Source of the DNA: UBA8106 sp964569695 | GTDB taxonomy: Bacteria > Acidobacteriota > Vicinamibacteria > Vicinamibacterales > UBA823 | Assembly (NCBI GenBank): GCA_964569695.1 | Contig: CAZMUA010000033.1 | Span: forward strand, 1 to 7,296 | Direction of reading: 5' to 3' | DNA length: 7,296 nucleotides | Shown: positions 1-5,629 of the stretch, in pieces | Numbering within the stretch: position 1 is the first letter of the stretch | Layout of the letters: each line of letters starts with the position of its first letter | Notes under the pieces: generated by a model | Told to the model about the DNA's origin: nothing | The model's database searches: none | The model's input: only the letters and a program-made list of their open reading frames with translations | Translations under genes and position numbers: made by a program

Positions 1-583
1 CCGGCACAATATATTGTTGTTCGTTCAGTGTTGGGTCCACGGCAGAAGTGTGCACAGGCACGCTAGGATGGCACTTCTCGAAGGTTCCTATGCCGTCTTT
101 GGCGGCGATAATACAAATTAGATGACAATCGGTAGCACCAACCTTGCTGAGAATATCCATTGCACTTACAGCGCTTCCGCTAGTTGCAAGCATTGGATCT
201 AAAATAAAGACCTGACTGCTAGCGAGATCGTTCGGTAATTTAGAGTAATAGGTCGAGGCAGTAGCAGTTGTTTCGTCGCGTTCCAATCCAATGTAGCCGA
301 CACGGGCGGTTGGAATTAACTCAAGTGCAGCCTCGAGCATGCCTAAACCAGCGCGAAGAATTGGTACGAATACCACTTCACTGGCGATGGCACAACCATT
401 AGCGACTCCTAATGCTGTCTCAACTGTGGTCGGATCTGTCCGGATGTTTCTAGTTGCCTCCGCGATCAGTAGATGGCTGATACGTTTCGTGGCTTTACGA
501 AATTGCTCAGTTGTCGTCGTGGTTTGACGAAGCGTGGATAGGGCGTCTTGTACCAACGGGTGATTATTCACATAACATGCCAT
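1..583 (-). CDS. upp: Uracil phosphoribosyltransferase, C-terminus cut by window edge
   Basis: Converts uracil plus PRPP to UMP and pyrophosphate in the cytoplasm (pyrimidine salvage). The frame stays open for 194 codons to the left edge; the family is about 208 residues, so roughly 14 are missing. Visible motifs: PILRAGLGM at 74-82, GLERDE at 99-104 (family GLYRDE), the PRPP loop DPMLATSGSA at 129-138 (family DPMLATGGS), IIAAKDGI at 158-165, and the uracil-binding tail beginning LNEQQYIVP at 186-194. The start is the ATG at 583-581: the only in-frame codons between it and an upstream TAG are GCA and ATT. An AGG (591-589) lies 5 bases upstream and a stronger AGGGG lies at 599-595. It is divergent from the amidohydrolase gene, separated by 91 bases in which I could not identify a convincing promoter. 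Family assignment is firm. Confidence 0.96.
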   Translation of the reverse strand, partial: MACYVNNHPLVQDALSTLRQTTTTTEQFRKATKRISHLLIAEATRNIRTDPTTVETALGVANGCAIASEVVFVPILRAGLGMLEAALELIPTARVGYIGLERDETTATASTYYSKLPNDLASSQVFILDPMLATSGSAVSAMDILSKVGATDCHLICIIAAKDGIGTFEKCHPSVPVHTSAVDPTLNEQQYIVP

Positions 584-665
584 AATTGCCTATACCCCTA
601 GAATTGAGTGCTAGTCGAAATCTCTTGCAAGGACTGATCGTCAACCTGTCAGATAACCTCGATCT

Positions 666-669
666 GGAG
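666..669 (+). promoter_or_regulatory. Ribosome binding site of the amidohydrolase
   Basis: GGAG sits 5 bases before the ATG at 675. It matters because it favours the start that keeps the hydrophobic N-terminal segment over the internal ATG at 714. Confidence 0.6.
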
Positions 670-674
670 TTTAC

Positions 675-2081
675 ATGGTTCAGTTTATAGCATCGTTCAT
701 CCTGATATTCCTGATGAGTGGCGCAGGCGACCTTTCTGCAGCACAGCGTGCAGTTTCGCTAATTATTACAGGAGGGGTGATCGTCACTATGGATGATGAG
801 CGACGGGTTTTGACTCCTGGTGCGATTGCCATAGCGGAGGATGGCATTGTGGCTGTTGGTTCACCAGACAGTGTCCAGAAGGAGTACATTGCCGATGACA
901 CGATAGAGGCGTCAGGAAAGATAGTATTACCTGGGTTGATTAATACACATACCCATGCGCCGATGGTCATGTATCGAGGCCTTGCCGATGACCTTGCTTT
1001 GATGGATTGGCTTGACCATTACATTTTGCCTGCCGAGGCCAAGACCGTTACCCCTGAGTTTGTTCGTGTTGGGACCAAGCTCGCTTTACTTGAAATGATT
1101 CGGTCAGGCACGACGACTTATGCAGACATGTATTATTTTGAAGACGTCATTGCGGAAACAACCCACGAAGTAGGAATGAGGGCTGTTTTGGGTCAGACGG
1201 TGATCCAGTTTCCTGCGCCGGATGCTGCAACGCCCAGCGAAGCGCTGGATCGAGCTTCACAATTTATTGAACGATGGAAAACAGACAAATTAATCATACC
1301 CGCAGTTGCGCCTCACGCGATGTATACGCTTGATCGAAAGATGCTCGAGGCTTCGCATGCTTTGTCTCGACAACACAAAGTACCGTTGTTAATCCATTTG
1401 GCGGAAACGAAGGCTGAAGTTGAGATATCACAGCAACAGTACTCTCAAACGCCAACTGAATACTTGGATGAAATTGGGTTCTGGAGCGCAAGTACGGTAG
1501 CTGCCCATGGAATCTGGGTATCCAAAGAAGATATTGCTGTGTTACAGAAACACCAAGTTGGAGTGTCGCACAATCCAGAAAGTAATATGAAATTGGCGAG
1601 TGGCACGGCACCAGTGTCTAGATATCTTGCTGCTGGTGTCGCAGTTGGACTTGGTACGGACGGTGCTGCAAGTAATAACGACTTAGATATGTTTGAGGCG
1701 ATGCGATTTGCTGCGCTATTACATAAGTTGCATGACAACGATCCACGCGCAGTTGGAGCTGAGGTTGCATTGGAAATGGCGACGATTGGAGGGGCAAAGG
1801 TTTTAGGTTTAGAGGATCAAGTCGGTTCTCTTGAAGTTGGTAAACGCGCTGATTTAATTGTAGTTTCTATGGATGCTGCGCGACAGACGCCAATGTATAA
1901 TCCAATTTCTCATCTGGTCTACACAACCCATGGAGACGACGTTGTTACAACCATCGTTAATGGTCGAGTGCTAATGCGAGACAAAGACGTGCTTACCCTA
2001 GATGAGAATGTTGTAATTTCCGAGGCTCGTGCGATGGCCACTGCGGTGCTAGAAGCTATAGATGTTGGCGAGCCGGAATAA
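675..2081 (+). CDS. mtaD: Amidohydrolase, 5-methylthioadenosine/S-adenosylhomocysteine deaminase family, with signal-like N-terminus
   Basis: A COG0402-type metal-dependent hydrolase; characterised relatives (such as T. maritima TM0936) deaminate S-adenosylhomocysteine, 5-methylthioadenosine and adenosine to inosine-type products. The 468 residues show the full active-site set: HTH (H92, H94) as metal ligands, H214 in APHAMYT, HLAET (H241 ligand, E244 proton shuttle), AAHGIW (H278) and GLGTDGAASNN (D329 ligand). The C-terminal KRADLIVV (390-397) is the usual return to the small beta-sandwich. Residues 1-23 form a hydrophobic stretch followed by SAAQ, resembling a signal peptide, although it has no positive charge before the hydrophobic core. 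GGAG at 666-669, 5 bases upstream, supports this start; the in-frame ATG at 714 would remove most of the segment and has no clear ribosome site. It converges on hpt with a 13-base gap. Exact substrate is uncertain; chlorohydrolase-like or guanine-deaminase-like relatives share these motifs. Confidence 0.88.
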   Translation: MVQFIASFILIFLMSGAGDLSAAQRAVSLIITGGVIVTMDDERRVLTPGAIAIAEDGIVAVGSPDSVQKEYIADDTIEASGKIVLPGLINTHTHAPMVMYRGLADDLALMDWLDHYILPAEAKTVTPEFVRVGTKLALLEMIRSGTTTYADMYYFEDVIAETTHEVGMRAVLGQTVIQFPAPDAATPSEALDRASQFIERWKTDKLIIPAVAPHAMYTLDRKMLEASHALSRQHKVPLLIHLAETKAEVEISQQQYSQTPTEYLDEIGFWSASTVAAHGIWVSKEDIAVLQKHQVGVSHNPESNMKLASGTAPVSRYLAAGVAVGLGTDGAASNNDLDMFEAMRFAALLHKLHDNDPRAVGAEVALEMATIGGAKVLGLEDQVGSLEVGKRADLIVVSMDAARQTPMYNPISHLVYTTHGDDVVTTIVNGRVLMRDKDVLTLDENVVISEARAMATAVLEAIDVGEPE

Positions 2082-2094
2082 ACAGAATCAATTA

Positions 2095-2625
2095 TTACTC
2101 CGATGTGCTTTCCAGAATTGAGATGTGAGGAAGGTGTCGATACTGCTGGTCGTAATCTAAGCCATAGCCGACGACAAAATGATCTTCGATTTCAAAACCG
2201 ACATGGTCGACGAAAACCTTCGTTTGACGCCGTGACGGTTTACTAAGAAGGGAGACTGACTGCAGGGTCGTAGGTTTTTTCGATCTAAGAAGTCTCTGGA
2301 TATATTCGAGTGTGAGGCCAGTGTCTACGATGTCTTCGACGATAACTACCGACCGGTCTTTGATGTTGGTATCGATATCTTTCAAGAGTTGTACGGCGCC
2401 AGAAGAGACCGTGGCGTCATAGCTCGAAACAGCAATAAAATCTAGAGTGATGGGGCCTCGCATAGCTCGAATCAGGTCGGCTAGGAAGACGATGCTTCCT
2501 TTGAGCACTGCAATAAGGTGCAATGGTTCATTAGTAGTTGATTCAATGGCTTGCGCGAGTTCATATACCCGTATTCGAATTTGATCTGCCGTTAGTAGTG
2601 GTGTTTCGATCAGTTTGTATGACAT
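2095..2625 (-). CDS. hpt: Hypoxanthine(-guanine) phosphoribosyltransferase
   Basis: Makes IMP (and usually GMP) from the free purine base and PRPP; cytoplasmic purine salvage. With the start at 2625 the protein is 176 residues, the normal length. Motifs: LKGS at 41-44 (PRPP/pyrophosphate loop), SSYDATVSSG at 67-76 (flexible active-site loop), the PRPP signature VVIVEDIVDTG at 93-103 with the acidic pair E97-D98 and likely catalytic D101, K129 in LLSKP (purine contact), and VVGYGLDYDQQYRHLP at 151-166 with D158. A longer frame begins with an ATG at 2661, but that adds a basic 12-residue leader with no ribosome site, whereas AAGAAG lies 6 bases before 2625. The gene is divergent from the RpiB-like gene and convergent with the amidohydrolase. 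Assignment is firm; preference for hypoxanthine over guanine cannot be read from sequence. Confidence 0.95.
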   Translation of the reverse strand: MSYKLIETPLLTADQIRIRVYELAQAIESTTNEPLHLIAVLKGSIVFLADLIRAMRGPITLDFIAVSSYDATVSSGAVQLLKDIDTNIKDRSVVIVEDIVDTGLTLEYIQRLLRSKKPTTLQSVSLLSKPSRRQTKVFVDHVGFEIEDHFVVGYGLDYDQQYRHLPHISILESTSE

Positions 2626-2674
2626 GAGGCGCTTCTTAGGATTAGCACCGAAGCGTATCATATAGTTGCTTGGT

Positions 2675-2691
2675 ACAACTTAGATTGTTGT
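2675..2691. repeat. Short dyad ACAAC-N7-GTTGT between hpt and the RpiB-like gene
   Basis: Perfect 5-base inverted arms (2675-2679 and 2687-2691) around a 7-base spacer lie in the 94-base divergent gap. The position suits an operator controlling either gene, but arms this short occur by chance. I found no convincing -35/-10 pair next to it; CATATA/TATAGT at 2659-2666 is a weak -10 candidate on the plus strand. Confidence 0.2.
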
Positions 2692-2710
2692 GAGGGAGAT
2701 TCGCATTGCT

Positions 2711-2714
2711 GAGG
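2711..2714 (+). promoter_or_regulatory. Probable ribosome binding site of the RpiB-like gene
   Basis: GAGG lies 5 bases before the ATG at 2720. The alternative GTG at 2690 has no purine-rich site before it, so this element favours the shorter 211-residue protein. Confidence 0.4.
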
Positions 2715-2719
2715 TCGAG

Positions 2720-3355
2720 ATGAAGCGCTTTGAGATCATCACAGAAGTCGAGGCTCGAGTCTTAGATATTGGTTCAACAGTTGAGTTAATACGAGGAGGG
2801 CGAGTTACACCCTTAGCACGTGACACGCTGGAAGCGAGGCGTGTAACAGTTCTGGAATCTGTTGATGCTGCTAATTCAGAAATCTCAGGACCGAGCGTTT
2901 CTGATTACGTCCGCACGCTGGCCGTTGGAGCTGATCATTCTGGTGTCACGCTTAAAACCGAATTAATCCGTTACTTGCGTAGTCAAGGACGTACTGTGCA
3001 TGAGCTGGGTGCTTTCGATGCCAGGGATGAAGTAGATTGCCTTGACGTAGCTGCGACAGTTGCTTTGGCAGTAGCCCGTGGTGAAGTAGAGGCTGGAATT
3101 GTGATCGACCAGACAGGCATTGGCTCTGCCATTTCAGCGAATAAGATTAAAGGTGTACGCGCAGCTATGGTACAGAACGAGCAGCTCGCGACTTGTGCTC
3201 AAGAAAATAATGACGTGAACGTTCTTACCTTGGGTGCCAGTCTGATTGATGTTGAGCAAGCACGTGCGATTGTAGATGCTTGGCTTGTTGTTGTGTTGCG
3301 TGGATCAAACTACCATCGTCGCCTTGAAAAAATTTCTAGATTGGAGCGGAGTTAG
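2720..3355 (+). CDS. RpiB/LacA/LacB-fold protein with N-terminal extension and altered active site
   Basis: The 211 residues split in two. Residues about 1-50 hold a small domain with VTPLARD (29-35) then TLEARRVTVLE, resembling from memory the N-terminal segment of EutT-type cobalamin adenosyltransferases. Residues about 66-207 align with ribose-5-phosphate isomerase B: AVGADHSG (68-75), TGIGSAISANKIKGVRAA (132-149), NDVNVLTLG (164-172), IVDAWL (184-189) and RRLEKI near the end. Aligned to E. coli RpiB, D9/H10, T68 and R137 are kept, but base C66 is D130, H99 is N163, the Tyr43-Pro44 pair is Cys-Leu, and R133/H134 are Asn/Tyr. Ordinary ribose/ribulose 5-phosphate isomerisation by the E. coli mechanism is therefore doubtful; another aldose/ketose phosphate, an alternative base, or a non-enzymatic role is possible. 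A GTG at 2690 could add 10 residues. deoC follows after 20 bases, suggesting co-transcription and a role in pentose-phosphate metabolism. Fold assignment is firm; function is open. Confidence 0.85.
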   Translation: MKRFEIITEVEARVLDIGSTVELIRGGRVTPLARDTLEARRVTVLESVDAANSEISGPSVSDYVRTLAVGADHSGVTLKTELIRYLRSQGRTVHELGAFDARDEVDCLDVAATVALAVARGEVEAGIVIDQTGIGSAISANKIKGVRAAMVQNEQLATCAQENNDVNVLTLGASLIDVEQARAIVDAWLVVVLRGSNYHRRLEKISRLERS

Positions 3356-3375
3356 TTCTGGAATCTAGCGGCCAC

Positions 3376-4056
3376 ATGACGCCTGGTGCTGTAGCAGCAC
3401 TGATTGACCATACTCTCCTCAAGCCTGATACTCCGCAGACAGGTGTTGAACAATTATGTCTGGAGGCCGCAGAGTTCAAATTTGCGACCGTCTGTATTAA
3501 TCCAACGTGGGTAAAACTCGCATATGAACAATTACGATCAACACAAGTTGGTGTTTGTGCTGTTGTCGGTTTTCCTTTTGGTGCGAATACAACGGACCTG
3601 AAGCGACATGAGGCTGAACGAGTCATACTAGATGGTGCGTCTGAAGTCGACATGGTCGTTAATGTAGGTGCGCTACGGTCTGGTGATTTGAATCTATTCG
3701 AACATGATATCGGTAATGTGGTGCAGGTATGTCGCGAGAACGATGTGATTAGCAAGGTGATCATTGAAGCTTCGCTGCTTACCGACAAACAAAAGGTTGT
3801 GGCGTGTCAAACAGCAAAAACAGTTGGAGCTATGTTCGTAAAAACTTCTACCGGTTTCGGGCCAGGCGGTGCAACAGTTGAGGATGTAGCACTAATGCGT
3901 AAGACTGTTGGCGCCGATATCGGCGTGAAGGCTGCTGGTGGAGTGAGGGATTACGATACATTGCAGGCAATGCTCAGGGCTGGGGCAACACGCATCGGTT
4001 CGAGCTCTGGAGTGTATATTGTCCAAGAAGTTGCTTCCAGGATGCATCGCACCTAA
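3376..4056 (+). CDS. deoC: Deoxyribose-phosphate aldolase
   Basis: Splits 2-deoxy-D-ribose 5-phosphate into acetaldehyde and glyceraldehyde 3-phosphate, the last step of deoxynucleoside breakdown; cytoplasmic class I aldolase. The 226-residue length is normal for the short bacterial form. Catalytic residues are all present: IDHTLLKP at 10-17, D92 in SEVDMVVNVGAL, the Schiff-base lysine K156 in FVKTSTGFGPGGAT, and K185 in GVKAAGGVRD. TRIGSSSG at 205-212 is the phosphate-binding loop. The ATG at 3376 places IDHTLLKP at the expected distance from the N-terminus; no strong ribosome site is seen (only GGA, 13 bases upstream), so translation may depend partly on the RpiB-like gene 20 bases upstream. 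Its stop codon overlaps the stop of the convergent aldehyde dehydrogenase. Assignment is firm. Confidence 0.96.
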   Translation: MTPGAVAALIDHTLLKPDTPQTGVEQLCLEAAEFKFATVCINPTWVKLAYEQLRSTQVGVCAVVGFPFGANTTDLKRHEAERVILDGASEVDMVVNVGALRSGDLNLFEHDIGNVVQVCRENDVISKVIIEASLLTDKQKVVACQTAKTVGAMFVKTSTGFGPGGATVEDVALMRKTVGADIGVKAAGGVRDYDTLQAMLRAGATRIGSSSGVYIVQEVASRMHRT

Positions 4057-5540
4057 TATAAGTTACCTTTTCGATCTGACCCTGTGTAATCCCAGTAGAC
4101 CACCTTCAGTTCAGTGAAGAAAGCTATAGCCTCACGACCCATTTCTCGGAGTCCTACGCCAGTCGCTTTCATTCCTCCAAATGGGATATGTGCTTCACCG
4201 CCAACAGTTGGAGAATTTACGTGTACGATTCCGACTTGCAATTTATCCGTAAAAGTTAAGGCCTTGGAAATATCTCGTGTGTAGATCGAAGCAGTAAGTC
4301 CATATCGTACGTCGTTGGCAACGGATAGAGCAGTGGCTGTATCTGGTACGCGGAGGACCGAGAGGACAGGGGCGGAGATCGCTTCCTGTGCGATTCGCAT
4401 ATCTGATGTAACGTGGTCGAAAAGAGATGGTTCGATGAAGAATCCATGCTTGTGCTTTTCGGTGGAAAGTAAGTTGCCTCCTGTAATCAGTTGAGCTCCC
4501 TCTTGCTGTCCAATATTGATAAAGTCAAGTACCGTTTCAAGCTGTTGTTGATCTACGGAAGGTCCCACGTCGGTTTCTGGTTCAAGACCGTTACCAACCA
4601 CGAGAGCATCTACCCGTTCTTTAACACGTTTTACAAAAGCATCAGCGATGGAGTCGACGACAACGGCACGACTAGTGGCGGTGCAACGTTGCCCAGTTGA
4701 GCCGTAGGCTCCCTGTACAGCGCTGTTGACTGCCAAGTCGATGTCGGCATCGTCTAGTACGATAATCGGGTTTTTCCCTCCCATTTCACATTGGCACTTA
4801 ATTCCTCGTGCAGCCCCTGTTCCATAGAGGCCGGCGCCGACCTCGTTTGAGCCAGTAAAGGAGACGCCCTTAATTGAAGGGTGTGCGACAAGTGGTTCGC
4901 CGACGTTACGGCCACTGCCATACACGATGTTGAGTACTCCAGCTGGAGTGTCACACTCATTGAAGATCTCAGCGATGAGTGCGGCACAAAGAGGAGTTAG
5001 GGAGGCGGGTTTAAGCACCACAGTGTTTCCACATGCGATTGCAGGGGCAAGCTTCCATATGGGGATAGCAATAGGGAAATTCCATGGCGTGATAAGCGCC
5101 AAAGGGCCAACAGGTTCTCGTACGGTATAGCAAAAGTTGTTTGGAAATTCAGACGGAATAGTTTCGCCGAGAATGCGGCGCGATTCTGCAGCAAAAAATT
5201 CGACTACGTTGATAGCGCGCTGAACTTCACCATGTGATTCAGTAAGCGTTTTTCCCTCTTCGCGAGTGAGTGCCTCTGCAAGCTCATTTCGGCGCTCCTC
5301 CATTTTTCGCTGCACTCGGTACAGTAAGTGTCCTCGTTTCGGTGCTGGTGTGGCACGCCAACCTGGAAAAGCTCGCTCAGCTGCTTTAACAGCCTTTGCT
5401 ACATCGGTTGAGGTCGAGAGAGGCGCCTCAGCAATGGTTTCCCTTGTGTCTGCTGGGTTGATGTTTGGTGCTCGGTTAGATGAATCTGGTGCCTGCCAGG
5501 AACCGTCGATAAAATTATCTATTAAACGCATTAGTTTCAT
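4053..5540 (-). CDS. NAD(P)-dependent aldehyde dehydrogenase, 2-oxoglutarate-semialdehyde dehydrogenase-like
   Basis: Oxidises an aldehyde to a carboxylic acid using NAD+ or NADP+. At 495 residues it is a full-length ALDH-superfamily protein: TPWNFP at 151-156 (N154), VLKPAS at 175-180 (K177, cofactor), SFTGS at 227-231, CEMGGKNP at 251-258 (general base E252) and GQRCTATSR at 283-291 (catalytic C286). CEMGGKNP, VLDDADID and GQRCTA together recall the 2-oxoglutarate-semialdehyde dehydrogenase group, so a dicarboxylic semialdehyde is a reasonable guess; acetaldehyde released by the neighbouring DeoC is another. Oddity: the EEIFGPV cofactor motif reads EAISAPV (386-392), replacing the residues matching human ALDH2 E399 and F401. 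No Shine-Dalgarno site precedes either in-frame ATG (5540 or 5531), and an extended -10 box sits 4 bases before the first. The superfamily call is firm, the substrate is not. Confidence 0.92.
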   Translation of the reverse strand: MKLMRLIDNFIDGSWQAPDSSNRAPNINPADTRETIAEAPLSTSTDVAKAVKAAERAFPGWRATPAPKRGHLLYRVQRKMEERRNELAEALTREEGKTLTESHGEVQRAINVVEFFAAESRRILGETIPSEFPNNFCYTVREPVGPLALITPWNFPIAIPIWKLAPAIACGNTVVLKPASLTPLCAALIAEIFNECDTPAGVLNIVYGSGRNVGEPLVAHPSIKGVSFTGSNEVGAGLYGTGAARGIKCQCEMGGKNPIIVLDDADIDLAVNSAVQGAYGSTGQRCTATSRAVVVDSIADAFVKRVKERVDALVVGNGLEPETDVGPSVDQQQLETVLDFINIGQQEGAQLITGGNLLSTEKHKHGFFIEPSLFDHVTSDMRIAQEAISAPVLSVLRVPDTATALSVANDVRYGLTASIYTRDISKALTFTDKLQVGIVHVNSPTVGGEAHIPFGGMKATGVGLREMGREAIAFFTELKVVYWDYTGSDRKGNLY

Positions 5541-5544
5541 TTAC

Positions 5545-5553
5545 ATTATAACA
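5545..5553 (-). promoter_or_regulatory. Extended -10 promoter of the aldehyde dehydrogenase
   Basis: Read on the minus strand, bases 5553-5545 are TGTTATAAT, a perfect extended -10 (TG-n-TATAAT). There is no good -35 at 16-18 bases, which is typical for extended -10 promoters. Transcription would start about 7 bases on, near 5538-5540, which is the first ATG itself. The mRNA would be leaderless from 5540 or would have a leader of fewer than 10 bases to the second ATG at 5531. Confidence 0.5.
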
Positions 5554-5566
5554 GCGCTGTATTAAT
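5545..5566. promoter_or_regulatory. Candidate operator: palindrome overlapping the aldehyde dehydrogenase promoter
   Basis: A perfect 10-base palindrome ACAGCGCTGT (5551-5560) extends, after two mismatched pairs, into matching 4-base outer arms ATTA (5545-5548) and TAAT (5563-5566). The dyad covers the -10 box and spacer of the minus-strand promoter, a usual position for a repressor site. No regulator gene is visible in the window. Half of the outer arm is simply the -10 box, so only the core is independent evidence. Confidence 0.35.
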
Positions 5567-5617
5567 TTCCTTCGATAAGACATTAGTGCGGGAGTAAGCT
5601 TAAGGCTTTATCTGGTT

Positions 5618-5622
5618 AGGAG
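5618..5622 (+). promoter_or_regulatory. Ribosome binding site deciding the TTG start of the HAD hydrolase
   Basis: AGGAG lies 7 bases before the TTG at 5630, the best-formed ribosome site in the window. It supports a non-ATG start that puts HAD motif I at the normal distance from the N-terminus. Confidence 0.65.
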
Positions 5623-5629
5623 AGCATTC

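Noticed and set aside
339..527. Plus-strand open frame of 62 codons inside upp
   Set aside because: It lies antisense to a clearly conserved enzyme, is low in complexity and has no recognisable domain or ribosome site.
584..674. Sigma-70-like promoters in the upp/amidohydrolase gap (TTGCAA at 625 with GATAAC at 652; TTGACG on the minus strand)
   Set aside because: Spacings (21 bases) or -10 matches are poor on both strands, so no promoter can be supported although one must exist for each gene.
2626..2661. Longer hpt start at 2661 adding 12 basic residues
   Set aside because: No ribosome site precedes it, the added residues are not family-like, and the ATG at 2625 gives normal length with AAGAAG 6 bases upstream.
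2690..2719. GTG start at 2690 for the RpiB-like gene
   Set aside because: It has no Shine-Dalgarno site before it; the ATG at 2720 has GAGG 5 bases upstream and begins where the EutT-like pattern starts. Not fully excluded.
3336..3788. Minus-strand open frame of 150 codons opposite deoC
   Set aside because: Its Ser/Thr-rich composition is typical of an antisense shadow; deoC explains the coding signal completely.
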